64,000 nt of DNA. Source: CALCHA01 sp035548175 (GTDB lineage Bacteria; Planctomycetota; Phycisphaerae; WQYP01). The stretch lies in assembly GCA_035548175.1 (NCBI GenBank), contig DASZTO010000062.1:47304-111303 (forward strand), in the 5' to 3' direction. Within the stretch, counting starts at the first letter, position 1. The number at the start of each line of letters is the position of its first letter. The notes beneath the pieces were generated by a model. It worked only from the letters and a program-made list of their open reading frames with translations, was not told the DNA's origin and did no database searches. A program made the position numbers and the translations under genes. This document shows, piece after piece, positions 51,479 to 59,369 of this stretch.

Positions 51479-53545
51479 TTACTGCGCTTCCGACGCCGGT
51501 TGCGTCGTCACCGGCTCCGGCGGCGGATAATGGCCCGACCCGCCTGAATCCGGAATCTTGCTCGAATCGTCCCGCAGCACGTCCTTCACGAATGTCGCAC
51601 ACGACGATTCATCCGCTTCACGCACACGCTTCGACGTGATCTGCTCCCGAAGCTTGATCGCTTCGATGAACCGCGGATTCGTGTTGAGCGCCCAGTCCGT
51701 GAACATCAACGCCGTCTTCTTGTGACCCTTCTCCAGCTCGTCCTGCGCCTTCGAGTACCACAACTGCGCGATCCGGTCCCGGCCCCACGGCTGCAGGCCC
51801 GCGCGGTTGCCCAGCATCATCCGGTTCACATCTTCCGCCTGCTTCTCCGATTCGTCGTACAGCGACGTGTCATCATTAATGATGTGCGGCGTCATCAGCA
51901 CGATCGTCTCCGTCCGCTGCGTTGAATCATTCGTCCGCCGGAACGGCAAACCGAGAATCGGAATGTTCCCCAGGATCGGCACCTGACCGCGGGCCGCCGT
52001 CGTCAGCTCGCGGAACAAACCGCCGATCACCACCGTCCGGCCATCCTTGACCATGATGTTGCTCGTCACTTCCGTCGACTGCTTCTGCGGCAGCGAGTTC
52101 GAATCCAAACCGCCCGCCGAATCTTCCGGATGAATCTCCATCCGCACGTAGCCGTCGTCCCCGATGAACGGCCGGAAGATCAGCTTCGTGCCGGTATCCA
52201 GGAACTGGATCGTTTCCGTCGAGGTCGTCTGCGACACCGTCGTGGTCTTGTAGCCGAATTCCTGCCCGATGAAGACCTCGCCCTTGTGCTTGTTGACCGC
52301 GAGTATCTTCGGGTTGGCCACCACCGTGGTGTCCGTGATCTGCTCGAGCGCCCGAAGGAACAGGCCAATGTTGTTCGACAGGAAGCCCACCGACAGGCCG
52401 CCGTCCGGCACCTGGCTCGCGAAGTTCGTGCCGATGTTGGTCTGCGTCTTGTTCCCCAGGAAGTTGTTGAAAATGCCGTTCGGGCCCGTGATCGGAGTGC
52501 CCGTGCTGCTCCCCGAGGTCCCCGTGCCGCCGGTGGAACCGGTCGCGGCGCTCGCCCCGTTGACGTTGCTGGTGAAGCCGGCGCTCGACAGGCTCGAGAA
52601 GTCCGCCCCCGAGAGCGAAATGAAATCGATGCCCAGCGCGTTGTCTTCGTTCAGCGACGCCCGCAGAATCGTCGACTCGATCAGCACCTGCTTCGGCCGC
52701 ACGTCCAGCTGGTGCAGCGCGTGATCCACTTCATTCAGATTTTCCGGATAGTCGTTGATCACCAGGGTGTCATCGGTCGCGTAGTTCATCGCGCCGGTGT
52801 CGGTGACCCCTTCCGACAAACCCGCCACCGTCGGCGGCGTGAGCGCGATCGCGCCCTTGTCCGAAAGCAGCGGCTTGATCAGCACGGATGCGTCCTGCGC
52901 CGTCATGTAGTGCAGGCGATAGATCCGGTTGACCGTCTTGCGGTCCCGCTTCCGAAGGTCATCCAGCTCCTTCTCCGTGTACACGTAGATGAAATTGCCC
53001 TTCTCGATGTAATCAAAACCGTTGGGCTTGAGCAGCGCGTCCAGCGCCTCGGTGAAAGTCACGTTGTAAAGGTTCGCCGTCACATTCCCGCGCACGTCCT
53101 TCGACGCGATGATGTTGCGCTTCGATTCCAGCGACAGGAAGTGCAGGGCGGTGGTGATGTCCAGGTCCTGCGCGTTGAACTCTTCCACGCGCCCGTCGAC
53201 ATCGATGTTGACGGTCGGGGCGTTGAGGTTGGTCGAAGTGCCGGTCGCCGCGTCCGGCGCCGCGCCATCCGCCGCCGCCACCGCCGTATCTCCCGGCTGC
53301 GTGGCCGGAGCCTGCGCCGCCGCGGGGGCGGGGGACGCCGGTGCATCCGCGGGAGCCGCCGTCGGCGCCGCGGGCGTCGTCGGCGTCGCCGCCGCCTGAG
53401 CCACGGCCGTCGCCATCGCCGCCTCTTTCACCTGCACGCCGCTGCCCGCCGGGGCGTCTTCCCCAAATGCCTGATCGCTACAGACCCACCCGCCAAGGCA
53501 TAAAAAAAAGCACCCGGTGCTCAGTAGCTTGTGAAGGTTACGCAT
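51479..53545 (-). CDS. secretin (type II secretion/type IV pilus GspD-PilQ family)
   Basis: A 688-residue outer-membrane channel. The start at 53545 has AAGGAG upstream, and a signal peptide (HKLLSTGCFFLCLGGWVCS) follows. After an Ala/Pro-rich linker (35-110) come secretin N-domains: an STN-like DLDITTALHFLSLESKRNII, then LYNVTFTEALDALLKPNGFD, and LHQLDVRPKQVLIESTILRA. The C-terminal pore domain has VANPKILAVNKHKGEVFIGQ, TSNIMVKDGRTVVIGGLFRE and PILGNIPILGLPFR, classic secretin signatures. A C-terminal extension of about 90 residues (KAQDELEKGHKKTALMFTDW) looks TPR-like. It lies between a GspC-like gene and a TPR lipoprotein gene. Confidence 0.92.
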   Translation of the reverse strand: MRNLHKLLSTGCFFLCLGGWVCSDQAFGEDAPAGSGVQVKEAAMATAVAQAAATPTTPAAPTAAPADAPASPAPAAAQAPATQPGDTAVAAADGAAPDAATGTSTNLNAPTVNIDVDGRVEEFNAQDLDITTALHFLSLESKRNIIASKDVRGNVTANLYNVTFTEALDALLKPNGFDYIEKGNFIYVYTEKELDDLRKRDRKTVNRIYRLHYMTAQDASVLIKPLLSDKGAIALTPPTVAGLSEGVTDTGAMNYATDDTLVINDYPENLNEVDHALHQLDVRPKQVLIESTILRASLNEDNALGIDFISLSGADFSSLSSAGFTSNVNGASAATGSTGGTGTSGSSTGTPITGPNGIFNNFLGNKTQTNIGTNFASQVPDGGLSVGFLSNNIGLFLRALEQITDTTVVANPKILAVNKHKGEVFIGQEFGYKTTTVSQTTSTETIQFLDTGTKLIFRPFIGDDGYVRMEIHPEDSAGGLDSNSLPQKQSTEVTSNIMVKDGRTVVIGGLFRELTTAARGQVPILGNIPILGLPFRRTNDSTQRTETIVLMTPHIINDDTSLYDESEKQAEDVNRMMLGNRAGLQPWGRDRIAQLWYSKAQDELEKGHKKTALMFTDWALNTNPRFIEAIKLREQITSKRVREADESSCATFVKDVLRDDSSKIPDSGGSGHYPPPEPVTTQPASEAQ

Positions 53546-53588
53546 GGGAAAGACTCCTTTTTTCCGGTTAGGGGCGCGCAACGTGTCG

Positions 53589-54233
53589 TCACTGCCCACG
53601 CGGCATATCGACCATCTTGATGGGGAGGGTTACATCGTCTTTTCTAAATTCAACTTCCCGGGCACGTATCGCCGTGATCACAAACCCGTCTATCGTGTCC
53701 CCCACGCTCATAATCCGGTCGTTCACCACCGCCACCGGCTTCGACCCCGTGTTCACCACCGTCGAACGCACCACCAGCCCCTTCGCCTCGTCCCGCACCG
53801 CCGCCATCCGCGATCGACGCTCCGTCTCATCATCATCCATTGGCCGCGCCGCCGCATGCGGGGCCGGATCCGCCGCCGCTTCCACCGGCGCCGGCTGCGG
53901 ATGCGACGGATCCCGCGGAAAATAGCTCGGATCAAACTTGAACGCCGTCGCAGGTTCCGCACCCCGCACCTGCCGCAGCACCGTCCACAAACTCTTCGAC
54001 AACGCCAGCCGCTTATCCGCCTCCGCCGCCGGCACCACGTCCTCCCCCATCTCCGGCGCCTCCGGCATCCCCACCCGCTGGCCCAGCGGAGACGCCGCCA
54101 CAGGCCGCGCCGACATCTGCAGATACGCCCGCAGAATCAACGCCCCCATCACCACCGTCAACGCCGCCAATACCGACGTCCGCTTCCGGTTCCGACCCAG
54201 TTCCTGCTTCAGCGATTCAAAACTCACGGCCAT
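53589..54233 (-). CDS. GspC/PilP-like inner-membrane pilus or secretion protein
   Basis: A 214-residue bitopic protein: a short cytoplasmic start (MAVSFESLKQELGRNRKR), one membrane helix (VLAALTVVMGALILRAYLQ), a long Pro/Ala-rich periplasmic linker, and a C-terminal domain reading VVNDRIMSVGDTIDGFVITA, then REVEFRKDDVTLPIKM. That end matches the HR-like domain of GspC, GspB and PilP proteins, which dock onto the secretin. It is 43 nt upstream of the secretin gene on the same strand, consistent with one transcript. Whether it belongs to a pilus or a type II system cannot be decided, as no motor ATPase lies in the window. Confidence 0.75.
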   Translation of the reverse strand: MAVSFESLKQELGRNRKRTSVLAALTVVMGALILRAYLQMSARPVAASPLGQRVGMPEAPEMGEDVVPAAEADKRLALSKSLWTVLRQVRGAEPATAFKFDPSYFPRDPSHPQPAPVEAAADPAPHAAARPMDDDETERRSRMAAVRDEAKGLVVRSTVVNTGSKPVAVVNDRIMSVGDTIDGFVITAIRAREVEFRKDDVTLPIKMVDMPRGQ

Positions 54234-54435
54234 GCTGCTTCCGATTATCGACCGGGAAACATCGGAAGTTTGCTCCCCAGACTTTCGCCCCGAACAGGAC
54301 ATTCACAACCCCGCGCCTCGCACCGCCAGGGACCCAACTGGCAGCCCGCCAATTATCGGCCGCCTCCCACTCGCCACCGCGCCTCCCTCGCCCCACCCCC
54401 GCCTCCACCCCATGGTCCCCCGACGCGCCTTCCGG

Positions 54436-54441
54436 TAAAAT
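54436..54441 (+). promoter_or_regulatory. putative -10 element
   Basis: TAAAAT within CCGGTAAAATTCCTCC, 34 nt upstream of the GTG at 54476. Confidence 0.35.
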
Positions 54442-54475
54442 TCCTCCACCCCGTTCCCTGCGAGGACACTCTTTC

Positions 54476-55030
54476 GTGAGCTGGCCACTCTTCACCCCAC
54501 TCCTGGCGGATGTCTCCGCCCCCGATCACCTCATCGATCCCAGCGTCTATTACTACACCTACTCCACCATCGCTCAGGCCGTCGCCGGAGCCTTCGGCTT
54601 CCTCGCCGCCGTCGTCCTCTACCGCCTCCAGGCTCTCAACACCCAGATGGAAGCACTCGCCACCAACCTCATGGGCGACCCACGCACCTTCCAGGTCGAA
54701 CCCTTCCGCACCCTCTTCACCTACCAGCGCTGGCCCCTCTTCGTCGAAAACGTCAAGCGCGACCAGGACCCCTCCAACCGAAACCCCGTCTTCAAAAACC
54801 TCAACTTCCTCGACCTGGGCGCCATGGACCACGCCAACAACCAGGTCGTCACCATCCGTCGCTGGTTCATGATCTCCATGATCATCACCGTCGCCGCCAT
54901 CAGCCTCTGCATGGTCTCCCTCTTCTTCATGGCCTGGTTCCAGAGCCTCGCCCTCCTCGCCTTCATGCTCGTCCTCGGACTGGCCTGCCTCGCCTCCTAC
55001 ATGCGTCTCATGCTGACCGTCCTCGAATGA
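54476..55030 (+). CDS. membrane protein of unknown function, 184 aa
   Basis: No family recognised. The GTG at 54476 has GAGGA nine bases upstream. Three membrane helices are visible: AGAFGFLAAVVLYRLQ near residue 38, MISMIITVAAISLCMVSLFF near 143 and SLALLAFMLVLGLACLASYM near 160. Between the first and second lies a polar segment of about 80 residues (NPVFKNLNFLDLGAMDHANN). It is 21 nt upstream of kdsA, and the two are probably co-transcribed, but no link to LPS synthesis can be shown. The coding strand is extremely C-rich. Confidence 0.7.
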   Translation: MSWPLFTPLLADVSAPDHLIDPSVYYYTYSTIAQAVAGAFGFLAAVVLYRLQALNTQMEALATNLMGDPRTFQVEPFRTLFTYQRWPLFVENVKRDQDPSNRNPVFKNLNFLDLGAMDHANNQVVTIRRWFMISMIITVAAISLCMVSLFFMAWFQSLALLAFMLVLGLACLASYMRLMLTVLE

Positions 55031-55051
55031 TTCTTGCAACGGTGATTACCC

Positions 55052-55918
55052 ATGACCCCTGAACTTGCCATCGGCGCCCTCCGCTGGCGCCCCGCCGACC
55101 AATTCCTCCTCATCGCCGGTCCCTGCGTCATCGAAAGCGCCGGCCTCTGCGAACACATCGCCGGCCGCGTCAAGGAACTCTGCGACTCCCTCGCCATCCC
55201 ATACGTCTTCAAAGCCTCCTTCGACAAAGCCAACCGCTCCAGCGGCAACAGCTTCCGCGGCGCCGGCCTCGACCAGGGACTCGCCATCCTCCAGCAGGTC
55301 GCCAAAAAACTCTCCCTCCCCGTCACCACCGACGTCCACGAATCCCACCAGTGCACCGCCGTCGGCGCCGCCGTCGACATGCTCCAGATCCCCGCCTTCC
55401 TCTGCCGCCAGACCGACCTCCTCCTCGCCGCCGCCAACACCGGCAAGGCCGTCAACATCAAAAAAGGCCAGTTCATGGCCCCGTGGGAAATGGGCAACGC
55501 CCTCGAAAAAGTCCGCTCCGCCGGAAACCCCAACGTCCTGCTCACCGAACGCGGCACCTTCTTCGGCTACAACCGCCTCGTCAACGACATGACCGCCATC
55601 CCCCAGATGCAAGCCCTCGGCGCATCCGCTCCCCAGGCCCAGGGATCGCAATCCCTGGGCTCATTGGCCACCCCCGTCCTCATGGACGCCACACACTCCA
55701 CACAACTCCCCGGCGGCCTCGGACACGCCACCGCGGGACAACGCCAATTCGTCCCCCTCCTCGCACGCGCCGCCACCGCCGCCGGCGCCAACGGCCTCTT
55801 CATCGAAGTACACCCCACCCCCGAAAAATCCCCCTCCGACGCCGCCACCATCCTCCCCCTCGACGACCTCCCCAAACTCCTCGAACAATGCCTCGCCATC
55901 CGCGCCGCCCTCCGCTGA
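55052..55918 (+). CDS. kdsA: 3-deoxy-8-phosphooctulonate synthase
   Basis: A 288-residue enzyme that condenses phosphoenolpyruvate and arabinose 5-phosphate to KDO 8-phosphate for the LPS inner core. Family motifs are IAGPCVIES, FKASFDKANRSSGNSFRG, TDVHESHQCTAV, LQIPAFLCRQTDLLLAA, VNIKKGQFMAPWEMGN, LTERGTFFGYNRLVNDM and FIEVHPTPEKSPSDAA. Cys25 in GPCVIES is the metal ligand of the metal-dependent class (E. coli KdsA has Asn here), so this should be a metal-dependent KdsA. Length is normal. With lpxB it supports a genuine LPS. Confidence 0.95.
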   Translation: MTPELAIGALRWRPADQFLLIAGPCVIESAGLCEHIAGRVKELCDSLAIPYVFKASFDKANRSSGNSFRGAGLDQGLAILQQVAKKLSLPVTTDVHESHQCTAVGAAVDMLQIPAFLCRQTDLLLAAANTGKAVNIKKGQFMAPWEMGNALEKVRSAGNPNVLLTERGTFFGYNRLVNDMTAIPQMQALGASAPQAQGSQSLGSLATPVLMDATHSTQLPGGLGHATAGQRQFVPLLARAATAAGANGLFIEVHPTPEKSPSDAATILPLDDLPKLLEQCLAIRAALR

Positions 55919-55931
55919 CCAGGTGCCCCCC

Positions 55932-56507
55932 ATGCCCTCCCAATCCCTCATCCTCTGGCGAACACAAGCCCGTACCGCATTTGATCAGATCGAACATGCC
56001 CACCGTGCCATGGGCGGTCCCGGCCCTGGACGCCCCTACACCACGCTCCACATCAATCACGCATACGTCGTTCTCCTCTCCAGCCACTTCCAACGTTTCT
56101 GCCGCGATCTCCACACCGAGGCTATCTTTCATCTCTGGAAGCACGATACCTCTCCGCGACGCGACATCCTCAAATTCAACCTGCAACTGCATAGGCAGCT
56201 GGACTCCAGAAACCCTTCGCCCTCCGCCATCGGCGCTGATTTCAATCGCTTTGATCTTTCCTTCTGGGATCTCGTCAAACAAAACGCTCCTGCCCTTGGT
56301 GCCCGCAGACAAGCCCTCTTGGAAGATCTCAATCGCTGGCGCAATGCCATCGCCCACCAGGACTTCTCCTCCCATGGTTTACATCCCGCCGGACCGCTTC
56401 TTCGCCTCATTCGCCAATGGCGCGCCGCCTGCAACGCTCTCGCATCCCGATTCGACTTCGTCCTACGTCACCACCTTGCTACAATGACCGGTGTCTCACC
56501 CTGGTGA
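55932..56507 (+). CDS. HEPN-like protein, possible RNase toxin
   Basis: A 191-residue mostly helical, basic protein with no signal peptide. It has RNAIAH at 137-142, within EDLNRWRNAIAHQDF, matching the RX4-6H core of HEPN ribonucleases, and a matching N-terminal helix (HINHAYVVLLSSHFQRFCRD) as in the RiboL-PSP/MAE-like HEPN groups. The ATG at 55932 has AGGTG upstream; a GTG at 55923 is possible. It lies 13 nt before a small Lys-rich protein gene, a toxin-antitoxin-like layout. Activity and partnership are inferred. Codon use is less C-rich than in its neighbours. Confidence 0.6.
   Translation: MPSQSLILWRTQARTAFDQIEHAHRAMGGPGPGRPYTTLHINHAYVVLLSSHFQRFCRDLHTEAIFHLWKHDTSPRRDILKFNLQLHRQLDSRNPSPSAIGADFNRFDLSFWDLVKQNAPALGARRQALLEDLNRWRNAIAHQDFSSHGLHPAGPLLRLIRQWRAACNALASRFDFVLRHHLATMTGVSPW
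56480..56485 (+). promoter_or_regulatory. putative internal -10 element
   Basis: TACAAT inside the 3' end of the HEPN-like gene, 35 nt upstream of the small gene at 56521, which may therefore also be expressed alone. Confidence 0.35.
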
Positions 56508-56520
56508 CTGAGGCCATCCC

Positions 56521-56733
56521 ATGCCCGCTAAAAAAAAGAAAAAAATCGCTATCGGCGATATCGTCAACGTTCAACTCGGACGCACCGCTTGGAAGGCTCG
56601 CATCGTTGAAGACCGCGGGCACTTTCGTATCGCCGGCGGCCGCATATACCGTGTCGCCTTGCTCGACGACAACCTCGACGAGCCCATGTTCACCGAAGTC
56701 GTCGAAAGTGAAATCACCTCGCCCGCTCGCTGA
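56521..56733 (+). CDS. small basic protein, 70 aa
   Basis: A 70-residue protein beginning with a Lys run (MPAKKKKKIAIGDIVNVQLG) and continuing ARIVEDRGHFRIAGGRIYRV with an acidic end (LDEPMFTEVVESEI). The pattern suggests a small SH3/KOW-like beta-barrel that could bind RNA. It follows the HEPN-like gene by 13 nt. I do not recognise a family; an antitoxin or RNA-binding role is only a possibility. The ribosome-binding site is weak (TGAGG). Confidence 0.6.
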   Translation: MPAKKKKKIAIGDIVNVQLGRTAWKARIVEDRGHFRIAGGRIYRVALLDDNLDEPMFTEVVESEITSPAR

Positions 56734-56750
56734 TATTCGGAGACTTCCAC

Positions 56751-57581
56751 ATGGCCGACGCTACCCCACCCGCCCCCCCCAGAAAAAAATCCGGCGCCGC
56801 CAAGTGGATCCTCCGCCTCTTCCTCGCTCTCTTCCTCCTCATCATCATCGCCCTCATCATCCTCTACTTCTCCATCGACGGCATCATCAAATCCAAGGTC
56901 GAAGCCGCCGCCTCCAGTTCCACTGGCCAAACCACCACCCTCTCCTCCGCCAACCTCCAGCTCTCCGGCATCCTCACCCTCAACTCCCTCGACATCCACA
57001 ACCCCTCCGGCTACAAATCCGCCGACTTCATCGCCGTCCCAAAAACCGTCATCACCGTCAAACCCTCCTCCCTCCTCACCGACACCCTCATCATCCCCGA
57101 CATCACCATCGACGGCCTCACCCTCTCGCTCGAACAGGATGGCCTCAAAAATAATCTCGGCGACGTCCTCGCCTTCGCCCACCAGCAATCCGCGGACGCT
57201 TCCTCCAAACCCGCCGGTAACAGCGAGGCCGGCAAAAGCAAACAGCTCGATATCGGCAAGCTTACCCTCACCAACGTCAAGGTCGCCGCCTCCGGCTTCG
57301 GCGTCGGCCAAACCTTCGACCTCGGCACCATCGAAATGGATCACCCCACCGATCCCAACGGACGCCTCCCCAAAGTCGCCGACCTCACCGCCAAAATCCT
57401 CGAACGCATCGCACAGCAGGTCGCCGCCAATCCCCAAATCCCCGACGCTCTCCGCAAAAACCTCGGCAACCTCAACCAGATCATCCCCCAGGCCCAGGAC
57501 CTCCTCAAAAACCCCGGCGGCGCCGCCACCCAGCTCAAAGGCATCGGCAACCTCCTCAACCAGAACAAGGGGCAGAAGTGA
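56751..57581 (+). CDS. AsmA-like single-pass membrane protein
   Basis: A 276-residue protein with a cytoplasmic Pro/Lys-rich start, one membrane helix (ILRLFLALFLLIIIALIILY, residues about 21-40) and a periplasmic part with alternating beta strands: VEAAASSSTGQTTTLSSANL, LSGILTLNSLDIHNPSGY, IPDITIDGLTLSLEQDGLKN. That is the AsmA/DUF748 pattern (a repeating beta-groove domain), some members of which carry lipids to the outer membrane. The C-terminal 80 residues are helical and Gln-rich. It overlaps the next gene (GTGA at 57578-57581). Confidence 0.75.
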   Translation: MADATPPAPPRKKSGAAKWILRLFLALFLLIIIALIILYFSIDGIIKSKVEAAASSSTGQTTTLSSANLQLSGILTLNSLDIHNPSGYKSADFIAVPKTVITVKPSSLLTDTLIIPDITIDGLTLSLEQDGLKNNLGDVLAFAHQQSADASSKPAGNSEAGKSKQLDIGKLTLTNVKVAASGFGVGQTFDLGTIEMDHPTDPNGRLPKVADLTAKILERIAQQVAANPQIPDALRKNLGNLNQIIPQAQDLLKNPGGAATQLKGIGNLLNQNKGQK

Positions 57582-58897
57582 CCCCCATCGCCCTGGCGAC
57601 CGCCGCGGCGACTTCCACAGAGCCCGCCACCGCCGCCGCACTCGCCGCACGCTCTTGGGATTGGGCCATCTTCATCATCGTCTACATCGGCGTCGCCATC
57701 GGCACGCTCCCCTTCACACGCCTCAACCGCTCCGCCATCGCCCTCCTCGGCGCCATCGCCCTCATCGCCGCCGGCCGCCTCTCCTTCCCCCAGGCCACCG
57801 ACCAGATCGACTGGCGAACCCTCGCTCTCCTCTTCGCCCTCATGCTCGTCGCCGCCAATCTCCGCGTCGCCGGCTTCTATGACAAAGTCATCGCCCAGAT
57901 CGTCGCCCACGCCAACCGCCCCCTCGTGCTCGTTTCCTCCGTCGCCCTCGCCGCCGCTCTCTTCTCCGCCATCTTCGCCAATGACATCGTCTGCCTCGCC
58001 TTCGCTCCCGTCCTCTGCCAGGCAATCCTCCGCGCTGGCCGGGATCCACTCCCCTACCTCATCACCCTCGCCACCGCCTCCAACATCGGCTCCGCCGCCA
58101 CCATCATCGGCAACCCCCAGAACATGCTCATCGGCCAGACCGCTCATCTCTCCTTCCCCCACTTCTTCCTCGCCGTCTCCCCACTCGTCCTCCTCTGCCT
58201 CGCCCTCAACATCCTCATCGTCACCCTCGTCTACCGCTCCCGACTCTTCGCCCCCGCGGGCCGCCCCCGCATCGATCACGATGAGCCCCCCGCCCGCTTC
58301 CGCCCCTGGCATGTCGCCAAAACCCTCCTCATCATGGCCGCCCTCATGGCCGTCTTCCTCTTCACCGGCGTCCCCCGCGAAGTCGCCGCTCTCGTCGCCG
58401 CCGCTCTCGTGCTCATCTCCCGCACCCAGGACCCCCGCAAACTCTTCGCACTCGTCGACTGGGAACTCATCCTCCTCTTCATCGGTCTCTTCGTCGTCAT
58501 CGGAAACGTCCAGCAGCACGGCCTCCTCTCCGGTTTCATGCGCGGCCTCCAACGCCGCCAGTTCCCCCTCTACTCCCTTTTCCCCTTCACCCTCATCACC
58601 GCCGCCCTCTCCAATATCGTCTCCAACGTCCCCGCCGTCCTCCTCCTTAAGCCAGGCCTCCCCCTCCCGGCCTCCCCCGCCGACCCCATCACCCACACCT
58701 GGTATCTCCTCGCCGTCGCCTCCACCTTCGCCGGCAACCTCACCCTCCTGGGCTCCATCGCCAACCTCATCGTCGCCGAACAGGCAAAGAAAAAGGGCGT
58801 CCTCGTTTCCTTCGCCGATTATCTCAAAGCCGGAATCCCCCTCACCCTCGCCACCCTCGCCCTCACCATCGCCTGGTTCTGGTTCCTCGGAACATGA
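57578..58897 (+). CDS. ArsB/NhaD-type (SLC13-like, ion transporter superfamily) anion permease
   Basis: A 439-residue membrane protein with about 11 helices. It shows two pseudo-repeats with the helix-breaking signatures SAIFANDIVCLAFAPVLCQA, ATASNIGSAATIIGNPQNML and, in the second half, ITAALSNIVSNVPAVLLLKP with FAGNLTLLGSIANLIVAEQA. These match the ArsB/CitMHS/NhaD group of the ion transporter superfamily. Substrate candidates are arsenite, a dicarboxylate or Na+/H+; no arsenic gene is adjacent, so none is chosen. The GTG start overlaps the stop of the AsmA-like gene. Confidence 0.87.
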   Translation: MTPIALATAAATSTEPATAAALAARSWDWAIFIIVYIGVAIGTLPFTRLNRSAIALLGAIALIAAGRLSFPQATDQIDWRTLALLFALMLVAANLRVAGFYDKVIAQIVAHANRPLVLVSSVALAAALFSAIFANDIVCLAFAPVLCQAILRAGRDPLPYLITLATASNIGSAATIIGNPQNMLIGQTAHLSFPHFFLAVSPLVLLCLALNILIVTLVYRSRLFAPAGRPRIDHDEPPARFRPWHVAKTLLIMAALMAVFLFTGVPREVAALVAAALVLISRTQDPRKLFALVDWELILLFIGLFVVIGNVQQHGLLSGFMRGLQRRQFPLYSLFPFTLITAALSNIVSNVPAVLLLKPGLPLPASPADPITHTWYLLAVASTFAGNLTLLGSIANLIVAEQAKKKGVLVSFADYLKAGIPLTLATLALTIAWFWFLGT

Positions 58898-59028
58898 CCC
58901 GGCGCGATGTCAGATCGGCCGCGCCTCAAAGACGCGGCGCCCGCAAAAACGCCAAAAAGCAAAATCCAGAAGCGCCGCGCCGCCCTGCGCCTGCACTTCT
59001 GGTTCTTGCTTCTTGGTTCCCCGCGCGC

Positions 59029-59193
59029 TTACCGGCCGGCCGGGCTCGGCGTCGGCGCCGCCTGCGGAATCTTGAACAGCGTCGTGCAGTTCGAGCACTT
59101 CACGTTCTTCCCGCGCGCTGTCTCCGGAACCACCAGAATCGAGCGGCATTTCAAATTCGGACACATGATGCGAATGTTCTTGACCGGGTTCAT
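59029..59193 (-). CDS. small MJ0042-like zinc-ribbon protein, 54 aa
   Basis: The ATG at 59193 is preceded on the minus strand by GGAGAG. The translated 54 residues start MNPVKNIRIMCPNLKCRSIL and include KNVKCSNCTTLFKIP. Cysteines 11, 16, 33 and 36 form a CX4C...CX2C zinc ribbon of the MJ0042 finger type, common as a short N-terminal module in planctomycetes. The end is a Pro/Ala tail. It stands alone upstream of the glnN 3' end. The protein may bind nucleic acid or partner proteins; no function is known. Confidence 0.72.
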   Translation of the reverse strand: MNPVKNIRIMCPNLKCRSILVVPETARGKNVKCSNCTTLFKIPQAAPTPSPAGR

Positions 59194-59295
59194 GTTCTCT
59201 CCAGTGCAACGGCTGGTTATTCAGCCCTGTGCTGGAAAGAGCTATCGGGCGAAACGTCGACCCGGTTTAGATGCCCTCGTTCATAAGTCCCAGGA

Positions 59296-59323
59296 AAAAA
59301 GGCCGACCCTCGCGGATCGGCCC
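59296..59323 (-). terminator. intrinsic terminator of glnN
   Basis: On the minus strand GGCCGATCC, a GCGA loop, GGGTCGGCC and six Ts form a 9-bp stem (one G-T pair) with a U-tract, about 46 nt past the glnN stop. Confidence 0.9.
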
Positions 59324-59369
59324 TCGTGTCCCTGATCTGACTGTCGGCTTGCGACTGCTGGCGACTCGC

